This document shows, piece by piece, positions 1 to 9,306 of a stretch of 64,000 bases of DNA (positions within the stretch are counted from its first letter, which is position 1; every line of letters starts with the position of its first letter). The notes under the pieces were generated by a model. The model was given only the letters and a program-made list of their open reading frames with translations. It ran no database searches and was not told where the DNA came from. Source of the stretch: Pelagicoccus sp. SDUM812005 (GTDB lineage Bacteria; Verrucomicrobiota; Verrucomicrobiia; Opitutales; Opitutaceae); NCBI RefSeq assembly GCF_031127875.1, contig NZ_JARXIA010000001.1:868001-932000 (forward strand), given 5' to 3'. The position numbers were made by a program, and so were the translations under genes.

Positions 1-1346
1 AGTCCCCCGAGCTTGGGTCCCGTTCGCGTGGCGTCGTCGCTCTCGTGGACGATGCGGTAGATGCGGCCGAGTCCGACAGGCTGGTCCAAGCCGCGCTCGA
101 TGATTTGCTTGCGCAGGAAGGTGGTGAGGTAGGTCTTGTGCTGGAGGATGCCGCGGTACATGTCGACCACGTAGACGAAGCCGTCGGGGCCGACTGCGGT
201 GGCCACGGGGCGGAAGCGTTCGTCGGTGGAGGCTAGGAATTCGATTGGCCCCCAGGTTGGGTGCTCGTGCAGCTTCTTTTGCGCGGATACTTCGAGGCCT
301 TTGTCGTGTAGTTCGAATCTGGCTACGACGTTGCCGGACGGTTCCGGAATAAAGGTGCCGCCTTGGGCTGATTCAGGGTAGCGGTGGCCGCGGGCAATGG
401 TGGGGGCGCTGACGGCGGTAACGGTTCGGAGGCGGTAGTCGGGCCTGAGCGTGCTTTCTAGGTAGCCGCGATTGACGCCGGTGTTGACGCGAGCGGTGTA
501 GACGTTGCGGTCGGGGGCGACGGGGTGTTCGATACCGGCGGCGGGAGGATGGCCGGGGTGACCGTCGAGGGCTTCCCAGGGAACCATGTCGCCGTAGAGG
601 TAGAAGCTGTTGTTGTTGTAGTAGAGTCTTCCGTAGTCGTCTTGGGCGATGCCCCATTGACCCCTGAAGTTTGTCTCCTCTTCGTGGATACGTCCGTCTT
701 TGAACTGGAAGCGGCGGCTGGATTTGGCATTGTAGAGCCAGTTGTCCAAGGCGCGCAGAAGGCCGTTTTCGGCGTGTTCGACGTTTCCTTCGGCGCCGTA
801 GGTGGCGACGATGCTCTTTTGGTCGGCGACCAGGTCACCGTCGGTGTCCTGGGTATAGTAGAGGTGGGGTGGGTCGGCGATGAGGGCGCCGCCTTCCACG
901 AAGGAGATGGCGCGCGGGAGGACGAGCTTGTCCAGGTAGACGGTGGATCGGTCCATCTGTCCGTCGCCGTCATCGTCTTCGAGGATGACGATTCGGCTCA
1001 CCGGCTCGTGTTCGCCCTTGCCGTCGGCGTCGGGCATGTAGGCCCACATTTCGGCGGCCCAGAGGCGTCCCTGTTCGTCCCAAGCGATTGCGACCGGGTC
1101 GTTGACCAGAGGCTCCGCGGCGACCAGCTCGAGCTTGTATCCCGGCTCGATGGAGAAGCTTCGCATGGCTTCGTCCGGGGTGAGGATGGGGGCTGGCGGA
1201 ACGTCGATCTCTTTCCAGATTTCTTCTTGGGTTTGTCCTTCGCGGTCCTTGCGGTCTCCTGCCTGTGAGAATGCCGAGCTGGCAGGAAGGCACGCTAGGG
1301 CGAGAGCGCTTGCGAAGCGCGTGGCGTTTTTAGGGGGAAAAAGCAT
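1..1346 (-). CDS. PVC-type membrane-bound dehydrogenase domain protein (partial)
   Basis: About 448 N-terminal residues are visible and the gene runs off the left edge. The ATG at 1346 is followed by a signal peptide (hydrophobic stretch SALALACLPASSAFSQA). The mature part carries the hallmark of the Planctomycetes/Verrucomicrobia secreted dehydrogenase family: a beta-propeller segment with EPGYKLELVAAEPLV, WDEQGRLWAAEMW and DDDGDGQMD, and later VYVVDMYRGILQHKTYLT. Family members usually end in HEAT repeats and a c-type heme domain, which would lie outside the window. The role is probably oxidation of a sugar or other small substrate outside the cytoplasmic membrane; the substrate is unknown. 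It lies 49 nt downstream of the AraC gene on the same strand. Confidence 0.85.
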   Translation of the reverse strand, partial: MLFPPKNATRFASALALACLPASSAFSQAGDRKDREGQTQEEIWKEIDVPPAPILTPDEAMRSFSIEPGYKLELVAAEPLVNDPVAIAWDEQGRLWAAEMWAYMPDADGKGEHEPVSRIVILEDDDGDGQMDRSTVYLDKLVLPRAISFVEGGALIADPPHLYYTQDTDGDLVADQKSIVATYGAEGNVEHAENGLLRALDNWLYNAKSSRRFQFKDGRIHEEETNFRGQWGIAQDDYGRLYYNNNSFYLYGDMVPWEALDGHPGHPPAAGIEHPVAPDRNVYTARVNTGVNRGYLESTLRPDYRLRTVTAVSAPTIARGHRYPESAQGGTFIPEPSGNVVARFELHDKGLEVSAQKKLHEHPTWGPIEFLASTDERFRPVATAVGPDGFVYVVDMYRGILQHKTYLTTFLRKQIIERGLDQPVGLGRIYRIVHESDDATRTGPKLGG

Positions 1347-1395
1347 GGGCAATATGTGTTGTCAGGTTCGAAGAGATGACGCATCGGCGGCGGGT

Positions 1396-2271
1396 TCAAG
1401 TGCTTTGTCTCCAGTTTCGGGGTGACAGTCCGGTTTCTTTCTTGAACCAGTTCGAAAGGTGGAAGGGAGAGGCGAAGCCAAATTTGTCGGCGATTTCGGA
1501 TACGCTGCTGGAGCTGTCGCGCAGCTGTCGCTTCACGCGTTGGAGCCGAAGTTGGCTGTGGTAGCGCTTGGGGCTGATGCCGGTGTACTTGCGAAACATG
1601 CGACGGAAGTAAGTGTAGCCGGTTTTGAGTTCGGCGGCGAGTTCCTCGGGGCAGAGGGGGGCGTCGGAGCGCTGGCGCATGAGGAAGCAGGCTCGCCGGA
1701 TGGTCTTTCGCATGGGATGGTTTTCTTCCTCTTTCCGTTCAGGCAGGTGGGTGCAAAGTGCCAGTATTTGCATGATGGCGCTGGCGGCGATGGAGCGAAA
1801 TCCGAAGGCTTCGGATTTCACCTCGTCTTGGATCAGTTGGAATTGGGCGAGCAGCATTTCGCTGTTGCCGGTTTTGAGAATGGGATTCTGGGGCGAGAGG
1901 GCGCCCGATTGCTGGAGTTGCTCGGCGAAGGGGCCGTGGAAGCCTACCCAGCTTTCTTGCCAGCCGGTGTCGTTCTCGGGTCGGTAGCGGTGCCAGATTC
2001 CGGGAAAGACCAGAAAGAGGAAAGGCGCGTGCAGAGTAATCGGCGGCATGCTCTGCGTTTCGAAGGTGCCTGCTCCGTTGGTGATGAGGATGAGCTGGTA
2101 GGTTTCGAGGGTTCGGCCAAGCTTCCAGTCGAAGTAGTGGTCGCTGGGGTGGTGTTCCGGCGGGTAGCTCTGCCTCGGGGAGATGGTGGCGGAGCCGGCT
2201 CCCGTGATTTCGACGCCCCAGGGATTGGATTCCTCGGGTTGGGGAAGGTAGATTGCGAAGTCGCCACTCAT
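1396..2271 (-). CDS. AraC family transcriptional regulator, probable rhamnose regulator
   Basis: The 291-residue protein has an N-terminal cupin-like sensing half (about 1-170) and a C-terminal double helix-turn-helix (about 190-290), ending with the AraC signature SEIADKFGFASPFHLSNWFK and GLSPRNWR. I chose ATG 2271 over a TTG three codons upstream. It is divergent from rhaI across 105 nt (2272-2375), the usual arrangement for a sugar-responsive activator, so it probably activates rhaI-rhaB in response to rhamnose. That role is inferred from position only. It is not close enough to E. coli RhaS or RhaR to take their name. Confidence 0.85.
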   Translation of the reverse strand: MSGDFAIYLPQPEESNPWGVEITGAGSATISPRQSYPPEHHPSDHYFDWKLGRTLETYQLILITNGAGTFETQSMPPITLHAPFLFLVFPGIWHRYRPENDTGWQESWVGFHGPFAEQLQQSGALSPQNPILKTGNSEMLLAQFQLIQDEVKSEAFGFRSIAASAIMQILALCTHLPERKEEENHPMRKTIRRACFLMRQRSDAPLCPEELAAELKTGYTYFRRMFRKYTGISPKRYHSQLRLQRVKRQLRDSSSSVSEIADKFGFASPFHLSNWFKKETGLSPRNWRQST

Positions 2272-2375
2272 AAGTGTCAAAAGTTGTATGTAAAGAATCA
2301 GCCTGTCTATGGCAAACTGAAGCAGCGGGCGCTATGATTGGGGTTTTGAAACTCCCTGGATAATTTAGAAACATT

Positions 2376-3566
2376 ATGACTCCTGAAAAAGCGCTCAGAT
2401 CACTCGATCAATTGAAGATCGAACTCCCCTCCTGGGGGTTCGCGGACACCGGCACCCGCTTCGGAAAGTTTTTCCAAAAGGGTTCGGCCATCGACACGGC
2501 GGACAAGTTCGCCGACGCCGGCATGGTGAACAAGGTGACGGGCTGCTGCCCGACGGTCGCGGTGCACGTGCTCTGGGACTTCGTGGCTGGGGAAGATCCG
2601 AAGGCGACTGCGGAAATCGCGGCCAAGAACGGCGTTAGCGTCGGTTCGATCAATCCCAACCTTTTCCAGGACCAGGCGTACAAGTTCGGCAGCTTCGGAA
2701 ACCCGGATGCGGAAGTTCGCGCTCAGGCGGTAAGCCATGGCATCGATTGCGCTCGGATTGGCGAAGCGGTCGGAAGCAACCTCATCAGCTACTGGTTTGC
2801 GGACGGCACGAACTACCCCGGGCAGGACAGCATCCGCGCTCGCAAGCGTCGTTTCGAGAGCTGCTTGAAGTCTTGCTACGATGAACTGGGCAAGGATCAG
2901 GTCATGCTGATCGAGTACAAGCCTTTCGAGCCAGCCTTCTACCAGACCGATGTGGCGGACTGGGGCATGTCCTACGCGCTCTGCAAGAAGCTCGGCGAGC
3001 AGGCCAAGGTGCTGGTGGACACGGGGCACCACTATACTTCGCAGAACATCGAGCAGATCGTGGCTTGGCTGCTGGACGAGGAGATGCTCGGCGGCTTCCA
3101 TTTCAACGATCGCCGCTACGCCGACGACGACTTGACGCTCGGTTCGATCGATCCCTACCAGATCTTCCGCATCTTCAACGAGATCCACGGCTACGCTGCG
3201 GAGGTGGGCGCGTATCCGGATATCGCTTACATGATCGACCAGTCGCACAACTTGAAGCCAAAGATCGAGGCCATGATCCAAACGGTGACGACTGCCCAGG
3301 AGCTATGGGCTAAGGCGGCCTTAGTGGATCGCGAGGCCCTGGCCGTGGCGCAGCGCGACGGTAATATCGTGGATGCGGAAAACCTTTTGAAGACGGCTTA
3401 CAACACGGACGTCGCTCCCTTGCTCGCGCAATGGCGTGAGGAGAAGGGGCTCGACGCGAATCCGATGGAAGCTTACCGCAAGAGCGGCTACCTCGAGCAG
3501 ATCGAGGCTGACCGTTCGCGTCGCCGCGCGGAGTTGGGAATCTCGCAAGAGAGCTCCTACGCCTAA
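2376..3566 (+). CDS. rhaI: L-rhamnose isomerase
   Basis: The 396-residue TIM-barrel isomerase resembles the Pseudomonas stutzeri RhaI type rather than E. coli RhaA. It converts L-rhamnose to L-rhamnulose in the cytoplasm. The divalent-metal residues of the family can be traced: E180 in LIEYKPFEP, D215 and H218 in VDTGHHY, H242 and D245 in GFHFNDRRYADDD, and a late aspartate in YMIDQSHNLKPK. It is followed after 21 nt by rhaB, so the two form an operon, with the divergent AraC gene as the likely regulator. The ATG lies just downstream of an AT-rich stretch. No strong Shine-Dalgarno is visible, which is common in this phylum. Confidence 0.95.
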   Translation: MTPEKALRSLDQLKIELPSWGFADTGTRFGKFFQKGSAIDTADKFADAGMVNKVTGCCPTVAVHVLWDFVAGEDPKATAEIAAKNGVSVGSINPNLFQDQAYKFGSFGNPDAEVRAQAVSHGIDCARIGEAVGSNLISYWFADGTNYPGQDSIRARKRRFESCLKSCYDELGKDQVMLIEYKPFEPAFYQTDVADWGMSYALCKKLGEQAKVLVDTGHHYTSQNIEQIVAWLLDEEMLGGFHFNDRRYADDDLTLGSIDPYQIFRIFNEIHGYAAEVGAYPDIAYMIDQSHNLKPKIEAMIQTVTTAQELWAKAALVDREALAVAQRDGNIVDAENLLKTAYNTDVAPLLAQWREEKGLDANPMEAYRKSGYLEQIEADRSRRRAELGISQESSYA

Positions 3567-3587
3567 ACTCCAAAGGCTCGTATACTT

Positions 3588-5072
3588 ATGACAGACAACA
3601 ACCGAAAGGTCTATATTGCCGTGGACCTCGGTGCGACGAGCGGCCGGGTTATCGCGGGCGTGTGGAGCGATGGAAAATTGGAGCTGGTGGAAAAGCACCG
3701 CTTCGAAACTCCTTCGGTTCTTTTGAGAGGGCGTTGGTATTGGGATTTCCTATCCTTGTATTCAGAAATCCTCTACGGGATCAAGTCGGTGGTGGATTCC
3801 TATGGGGCCGCTGCCGTTTCGATCGGCGTGGACACCTGGGGCGTCGACTACGGACTGCTGGACGAAAAGGGAGAGCTGTTGGCAAATCCAGTTTGCTATC
3901 GCGACTCCCGCACTGCGAAGCCGTTCGAGTACTTGGCCAAGGAGCTCGGCAAGGACCTGATCTATTCCGAGACGGGAATCCAGTTCATGTTCTTCAATAC
4001 GCTTTACCAGATGGGGGCGGAAGTCGCGGAGAACCGCACGGCTTTCCGCAGCGCGAAGCGTATCCTGTTTCTGCCGGACCTGGTCAACTACTGGCTTTCC
4101 GGCGTGCAGGGAACAGAGCGTTCCATTGCCAGCACGACCCAGATGCTCAATCCGCATACGGGGGATTGGTCGGTTCCGATCCTGCAGCACCTGGGCGTCG
4201 AACCCGATTTTCTCGGCGAAATCGTCGAGCCGGGAACGAAGTTGGGGCCAGTGACGAAGGAGGTCGCCAGCGCTATTGGAGCGGCTGAACTTTCGGTCAC
4301 TACGGTGGCGGGTCACGATACGGGGAGCGCCTTTATGGCCTTGCCGGAGGTGCAGCCGAACTACGGTATCCTAAGTTCGGGTACGTGGTCGATCCTAGGA
4401 TTCGAGCTGGAAGAGCCGAATACCAGCCAAGCGGCTGCGGAGGCGGGCTTTTCCAATGAAGTCGGCTATGGTGGGACGATTCGTTTCCTCAAGAACATCT
4501 GCGGGCTGTGGTTGCTCGAGGAGTGTCGCCGAACTTGGTTGGCTAATGGCGAGGAAGCGTCCTATGCGACGATCGTCGAAGAAGCCGCCAAGTGCGAGCC
4601 GATGCGTTCCCTTATCGATCCGGATTACGACGCGTTTGCCACGGCGGGCGACATGCCGGAGAAGATCCGTGCCTTCTGCCGGGAGCGAGGCGAACCTGAG
4701 CCGCAAACCAATGCCCAAATGGCCCGCTGCATCTTCGACAGCTTGGCTTTGAAGTACGATTACGTGTTCTCCGTTTTGGAGAAGGTAACCGGCAAGAGCC
4801 TGGAAGGCCTGTTCATATTGGGAGGCGGGAGCCGCAACGATTTGGTCAACCAATTGGCGGCGGATGCCTTGGGCTTGCCGGTCGTAGTGGGCGCTGCGGA
4901 GGCGACGGCAGTCGGCAATGTGATGGCCCAGATGATTGCCGACGGCGTTGCCGCAAATCTGGCGGAAGCGCGAGAGCTCGTCGCCCCGTCCTTTTCGCCG
5001 CGGAGGTTCACTCCGCGGGAGGGAGCGGTGACGTCCGCAGTGAAGGCGCGTTTCTCGGCCCTGATCGCTTAG
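3588..5072 (+). CDS. rhaB: Rhamnulokinase (FGGY family)
   Basis: This 494-residue FGGY carbohydrate kinase phosphorylates L-rhamnulose with ATP, the second step of rhamnose breakdown. The N-terminal phosphate-1 motif is AVDLGATSGRVIAGVW. The segment GVDTWGVDYGLLD and the C-terminal nucleotide-binding segment LFILGGGSRNDLVNQLAADA are typical of RhaB. Length matches the family. It is second in the rhaI-rhaB operon, and a strong terminator follows at 5085. No aldolase (rhaD) or lactaldehyde dehydrogenase gene follows, so the pathway must be completed elsewhere. Confidence 0.94.
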   Translation: MTDNNRKVYIAVDLGATSGRVIAGVWSDGKLELVEKHRFETPSVLLRGRWYWDFLSLYSEILYGIKSVVDSYGAAAVSIGVDTWGVDYGLLDEKGELLANPVCYRDSRTAKPFEYLAKELGKDLIYSETGIQFMFFNTLYQMGAEVAENRTAFRSAKRILFLPDLVNYWLSGVQGTERSIASTTQMLNPHTGDWSVPILQHLGVEPDFLGEIVEPGTKLGPVTKEVASAIGAAELSVTTVAGHDTGSAFMALPEVQPNYGILSSGTWSILGFELEEPNTSQAAAEAGFSNEVGYGGTIRFLKNICGLWLLEECRRTWLANGEEASYATIVEEAAKCEPMRSLIDPDYDAFATAGDMPEKIRAFCRERGEPEPQTNAQMARCIFDSLALKYDYVFSVLEKVTGKSLEGLFILGGGSRNDLVNQLAADALGLPVVVGAAEATAVGNVMAQMIADGVAANLAEARELVAPSFSPRRFTPREGAVTSAVKARFSALIA

Positions 5073-5084
5073 TTGCTTTACGAC

Positions 5085-5117
5085 AAAGCCCGTTCGCGAA
5101 AGCGAGCGGGCTTTTTG
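5085..5117 (+). terminator. Rho-independent terminator of rhaI-rhaB
   Basis: An inverted repeat of AAAGCCCG and CGGGCTTT with a GC-rich apex is followed by a T tract, 12 nt after the rhaB stop codon. After it, 5173-5190 holds a short hairpin (CGACAC, 4-nt loop, GTGTCG) of unknown role. Confidence 0.85.
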
Positions 5118-5239
5118 TTGCGTCTTTAACGGGGGCGTCAGCTCTCGATGAAGCGAGGGCGAGGGCTGCGGGCGCGACACTCTGGTGTCGTTCCAGTTCA
5201 TGCTTGTGGGAGTTCGGCTGTCATGTTTCATCCTTCGGC

Positions 5240-6052
5240 ATGGAAAATACGCTCGAAGCGAGAATAGCCTATGGAAAGCAGGTGGTGAGGGAGCAGGTCG
5301 CGTACTTCACCACTCAGTTTGGCGATGTAGCGAGCCAGTGGAAGTTCGACGGATCCCGGGTGACGGAGGCGGATTTGCACTTGTCCCAGATCATCACCGA
5401 GCAGCTAGCGGAGGCCTTTCCGGAGGATCAGTTCTTTAGCGAAGAGTTGGAGCACGGCCCGAACCCGATCGAGGTAAAGCCCGGTTTTTCCTGGTTGTTG
5501 GATCCGATTGACGGGACGAATAACTTTGCCCGCTCGATTCCGAATTGCTCGATTTCGCTCGCCCTGTTGAAGGACGGAAATCCGGTTTATGGATACATTT
5601 ACGACCATGGAACGCAGAAGCTGATCCATGGTGGCATGGAGCAAGGACTATGGGTCGACGACCAGCGCGTCGAGCGCAAGGAAGCTGAGCTCAACAGCCA
5701 GAGCTTGATCGCTACACAAACGCTTGCAACGGAGGAGGCGATTCAGGACGACGACGCCTTGCGGATGGAGTTCAAGTTGCGGGCCTTCGGGAGCAGCGCT
5801 ATCCATATGGCGTATACGGCTCTGGGCTGGCTGGACGGGGTGATCGCCCATCGCGTCAAGGCATGGGATATCGCGGGCGGTATGCCTTTGTTGGCCGCGG
5901 TTGGCGGCAGTACCCGTTTTTTCGATACGGAAGTGTTTCCAATGAAGACCTTCTCTTCGAAGGCGAGCGGGTTCGCGCACATCGCGGGCAGCGGCGCGTT
6001 GTGCGACTCGATCGAGAAGACGATCGGGAAAGAGACCAAGTTCCGATGGTAG
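5240..6052 (+). CDS. Inositol monophosphatase family protein
   Basis: The 270-residue protein belongs to the IMPase/FBPase metal-dependent phosphatase superfamily. The metal-binding triad is visible as EEL (near residue 70), DPIDGTNNF and the late WDIAGGMPLLAAVGG (normally WDxAAG). Substrates in this family include inositol phosphates, 3'-phosphoadenosine 5'-phosphate and histidinol phosphate, and the sequence does not settle which applies. I chose ATG 5240 because the upstream in-frame TTG at 5204 adds an atypical extension. It stands alone, downstream of the rhaB terminator and convergent with the SLC13 gene. Confidence 0.88.
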   Translation: MENTLEARIAYGKQVVREQVAYFTTQFGDVASQWKFDGSRVTEADLHLSQIITEQLAEAFPEDQFFSEELEHGPNPIEVKPGFSWLLDPIDGTNNFARSIPNCSISLALLKDGNPVYGYIYDHGTQKLIHGGMEQGLWVDDQRVERKEAELNSQSLIATQTLATEEAIQDDDALRMEFKLRAFGSSAIHMAYTALGWLDGVIAHRVKAWDIAGGMPLLAAVGGSTRFFDTEVFPMKTFSSKASGFAHIAGSGALCDSIEKTIGKETKFRW

Positions 6053-6073
6053 CGTTTTAGTCCGAGCCGGCGC

Positions 6074-7870
6074 TTAGAAGCTCCAGATCATGGGGATGAG
6101 GGTGACGGCTATGATGAAGCAGATGAGGTTGAGAGGCGCTCCGACTTTGATGAAGTCGGAGAATCGGTAGCCGCCGGCCCCGTAGACGTAGGTGTTGGTC
6201 TGGTAGCCGATAGGGGTCGAGAAGCTGGCCGAGGCGGCGATGGCCACGGTCATGAGGAAAGGCTTCATGTCTACGCCGAGAGTTTGGGAAATGCCGACCG
6301 CGAGGGTGGCCATTAGGACGGCGGCGGCATTGTTGGAAAGGATTTCGGTAAGCAGGTTGGTCAGCAAGTAGAGACAGGCCAGCATGACGTAGGGGCGCAT
6401 CTCTTCGGTGGTGAAGAGGGTGACGCCGGAAATGAGTTGATCGGCCAGCCATTTGGAGGCTCCGGTTTCGGACATAGCCATGCCGAGGCTGAGCATGCCG
6501 AAGATGATGAAGAGGATGTTCCACTGCACGGCGGCGTATCCATCTTTGGGGCGCAGGCAGTTGGTTACGAAGAGGAGGGCGCAGGCCACGACGGCGGCGA
6601 CTTCGATGCCGGCGAATCCGGAGGAGGCGCAGGCTACGACGCCGGCGATGGCGGCCAGCACGATGAAGCTCTTGCGCTTTTCCGTCTTGGACGGGACGGC
6701 CCGGTTTTCCATGAGGATGATGTCCTCGCTTCCGCTCATGTTCTGGATGGCTTCGTCGGTACCCAGCAAGAGGAGGGTGTCGCCGAATTCGAGGCGAAGG
6801 GTGCCGAGCTGGTCGCGGAGGTTGCGGCCGTTGCGGTGGATGGCTAGAACTACTAGGCGGTAGCGTTGGCGGAAGTTTACTTCTTCGAGCGTTTTGCCGA
6901 GGATTTCGGAGTTGGGGCCCAGGATGCCTTCCACGATCAGGCCCTCGTGGGCGTTGATGTGCTCGAGGCCCAGCTCGCGTTCGGCGGCGAGGTCGATGCC
7001 TTCGATGGAGCGGGCCTTTGCTAGTCCGGAGGCCCGGCAGGCGAGGAAGAGGCGGTCGCCTTCGAGCAGCTTGACGTCGTGCATGCGGCCTTGCAGGGAG
7101 ACGCCGGAGCGCACGAGGTCGATGACTCGCATGCCGCTGGTGCTCTTGAAGCCCGCTTCCTTGAGGGTCTTGCCGATGGCGGAGGAGTTGGTGTTGACGA
7201 AGGCTTCGGCGATGTATTCGCGGCGCTCTTCTTCGGAAAGGATGGACGTGAGGGTTTCGCGCCAGGGGAGCAGCTTGTTGCCGAAGAGGAGCAGGTAAAT
7301 GACTCCGGCGACGAAGACGGGTACCCCGATGAAAGCGAACTCGAACATGCCGAGCGGCTCTCCGCCGACGCCTTCCGCCACGCCGGAGACGATGATGTTG
7401 GTGCTGGTTCCCAGGAGGGTGCAGGTGCCGCCGAGAATGGATGCGTAGGAGAGCGGGATGAGGACCTTCGATCCGGCGACGCCGATCTTGCTGGAAAGGG
7501 TCAGGACGATGGGCAGCATGACCACGACCACGGGGGTGTTGTTGATGAAGCCTGAGAGGACTCCGACCAGGACCATGATGACGAGCAGGAAGGGCCGGTA
7601 GCTTAGGCTTCCCAGGCCTTGCAGCTTTTGGCTAAGCAGGGCGATCAGGCCGGTTTTCTCCAGGGCGGCGCTGAGCATGAACATGGCCCCGACGGTGATG
7701 GGGGCCGGATTGGAGAAGACGGAGAAGGCTTGCTGCGAGCTGAGCGTCCCGGTGGCGATGAGGATCGCGAAAACGGATAGCGCAGTAACGTCGGCAGGCA
7801 GTTTTTCCCATACGAAGCTGATGAGCGTTAGTACGAGCAGAACGAATACGAATGCGATATCCCAGGTCAT
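6074..7870 (-). CDS. SLC13 family permease with two RCK_C domains
   Basis: A 598-residue membrane protein. The N-terminal helices contain the signature region GFINNTPVVVVMLPIV and the substrate/sodium loop LLGTSTNIIVSG. Two TrkA_C/RCK_C regulatory domains follow (about residues 205-375), then the second helix bundle with a matching LSNNAAAVLMATLAVG motif. This build is typical of SLC13-like transporters that move anions such as sulfate or dicarboxylates with sodium. Sulfate is plausible in a window that also has cysI and a sulfatase, but no closer genes support it. It is transcribed on its own; 55 nt separate it from the DUF420 gene, whose stop codon lies upstream on the same strand. Confidence 0.88.
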   Translation of the reverse strand: MTWDIAFVFVLLVLTLISFVWEKLPADVTALSVFAILIATGTLSSQQAFSVFSNPAPITVGAMFMLSAALEKTGLIALLSQKLQGLGSLSYRPFLLVIMVLVGVLSGFINNTPVVVVMLPIVLTLSSKIGVAGSKVLIPLSYASILGGTCTLLGTSTNIIVSGVAEGVGGEPLGMFEFAFIGVPVFVAGVIYLLLFGNKLLPWRETLTSILSEEERREYIAEAFVNTNSSAIGKTLKEAGFKSTSGMRVIDLVRSGVSLQGRMHDVKLLEGDRLFLACRASGLAKARSIEGIDLAAERELGLEHINAHEGLIVEGILGPNSEILGKTLEEVNFRQRYRLVVLAIHRNGRNLRDQLGTLRLEFGDTLLLLGTDEAIQNMSGSEDIILMENRAVPSKTEKRKSFIVLAAIAGVVACASSGFAGIEVAAVVACALLFVTNCLRPKDGYAAVQWNILFIIFGMLSLGMAMSETGASKWLADQLISGVTLFTTEEMRPYVMLACLYLLTNLLTEILSNNAAAVLMATLAVGISQTLGVDMKPFLMTVAIAASASFSTPIGYQTNTYVYGAGGYRFSDFIKVGAPLNLICFIIAVTLIPMIWSF

Positions 7871-7925
7871 AGCAGGGCGGAGGAGCGGCTGGAAGAGTTG
7901 GTTTTACTTCGCGGAGCGAAGCGGG

Positions 7926-8363
7926 TCAAGCTGCGGCTGGCTGGAACCAGACGTAGAGAAAGTAGTATACAAGCACGCCGGTGACGGAAACGTAGAGCCA
8001 AATCGGGTAGGTGATGCGAGCCCATTTCTTGTGGAGCTCGCGACGATCCTTGATGCCGAGGTAGGCGGTGCGGATGACCAGTACCGGAATGGCGGCCGCT
8101 AGCAGGATGTGGGAAATGAGCATCGTGTAGTAGACGTAGCGGATGAATCCCTCTCCGTTGAAGGGGGTGTGCACGCCTTGTACCGCGTACTTGTGGTACA
8201 CGTATCCGATAAGGAAAATGGCCGAAACGATGATGGAGGCGCCCATCAAGAAGCGGTGGGCTCCCTCTTTCTTCAGTTTGATCGAGACGACTCCCGCGAT
8301 GATGAGTACGGTTGCCAGTGCGTTCAGGGAAGCGTTGAGGGCTGGGATGTCGCTGATTTCCAT
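7926..8363 (-). CDS. DUF420 membrane protein, cytochrome oxidase assembly (CtaM-like)
   Basis: The 145-residue protein has four hydrophobic segments and the DUF420 pattern: conserved H57 and K58 in VYHKYAVQG, plus YYTMLISHILLAAAIPVL and the basic stretch DRRELHKKWARIT. DUF420 proteins (CtaM in Staphylococcus) help mature heme-copper oxidases. It follows ctaB by 7 nt, as the third gene of a ctaA-ctaB-DUF420 operon, which supports that role. Confidence 0.88.
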   Translation of the reverse strand: MEISDIPALNASLNALATVLIIAGVVSIKLKKEGAHRFLMGASIIVSAIFLIGYVYHKYAVQGVHTPFNGEGFIRYVYYTMLISHILLAAAIPVLVIRTAYLGIKDRRELHKKWARITYPIWLYVSVTGVLVYYFLYVWFQPAAA

Positions 8364-8370
8364 GGATGGT

Positions 8371-9306
8371 CTAAAACAGTATCCAACGATCGATTACGAG
8401 CGTGAAGAGAACGGCTGGCAGGTAGAGGATCGAATTGAAGAAAAGTTTGCGGGCTACGCCGTCGCGGTTGGTGGCGGTGGCGAAGGCGATGGAGCGAATC
8501 AGGTACCAGACGCCGAACACAGCTGCCACGATGGTGTAGAGCCAGCCGCAGAGGCCGAAGAAGATGGGCAGCAGGCTTACCACGAGCAAGGCGACCGCGT
8601 TGACGGTTGCCCAGATGCCGGCTTTCTTGCCTGAGGGGTCGACCACGGTGAGCATCGGGAATCCGGCGGAGCCGTAGTCCTTGCGGAAGGTCCAGGCGAT
8701 GGCCATGAAGTGCGGCATTTGCCAGAAGGCGAGGATGCCGAAGAGGATCCAGCCCAGCGGGGAAATGCTGCCCTCGGCGGCGGCCCAGCCGATGAGAGGC
8801 GGCAAGGCTCCAGGGAGGGCGCCAACTTCGGTGGCCCAGCGGGTCTTGAGCTTGAGCGGCGTGTAGATCGCGATGTAGGTGAGGATGGTGGCGAGGCCGA
8901 GCACGCCCGCTAAGGGGTTGGCTCCGAGCCAAAGGGAGGCGACCCCTACGATGGAGAGGGCGATGCCAAGCCAGAGGGCTACGCCGGGGGAAACTTGTCC
9001 GGCGGGGAGCGGACGCTCGCGGGTCCGCTTCATGAGGGCGTCGGTGTCGCGCTCGATGAATTGGTTGAGGGTGGCAGCTCCAGCGGCGCAGATGGCGGTG
9101 CCGCCCAGGAAGAAGACGAGGGTGGCGACGTCGCGGGAAGGGAGGGCCGCCAGGTAGCCCACAAGGGCGGTGATGACGGAAAGCAGGCTGAGGCGGGGCT
9201 TGGTCAGCTCGTAGTAGGCGGACCAGGCAATCGCTTTGTTTTCGGTACGATCGGACAAGGGAGCAGCGGGAGTCAGATCGACTCGTTTTGAAGGTTCTAG
9301 GCTCAC
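8371..9306 (-). CDS. ctaB: Protoheme IX farnesyltransferase (heme O synthase)
   Basis: A 311-residue UbiA-type polytopic prenyltransferase that adds a farnesyl group to heme B to give heme O. The first prenyl-diphosphate motif is NQFIERDTDALMKRTRERPL (N-x3-D-x2-D followed by RxRPLP). The second conserved loop is RKDYGSAGFPML. Its start overlaps the ctaA stop by 4 nt (9303-9306), so translation is probably coupled. Heme O is the substrate of the CtaA made by the preceding gene. Confidence 0.95.
   Translation of the reverse strand: MSLEPSKRVDLTPAAPLSDRTENKAIAWSAYYELTKPRLSLLSVITALVGYLAALPSRDVATLVFFLGGTAICAAGAATLNQFIERDTDALMKRTRERPLPAGQVSPGVALWLGIALSIVGVASLWLGANPLAGVLGLATILTYIAIYTPLKLKTRWATEVGALPGALPPLIGWAAAEGSISPLGWILFGILAFWQMPHFMAIAWTFRKDYGSAGFPMLTVVDPSGKKAGIWATVNAVALLVVSLLPIFFGLCGWLYTIVAAVFGVWYLIRSIAFATATNRDGVARKLFFNSILYLPAVLFTLVIDRWILF

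Noticed and set aside
1459-2337. A 292-codon frame antisense to the AraC gene
   Set aside because: The opposite strand encodes a complete AraC regulator with two HTH motifs; this is a shadow frame.
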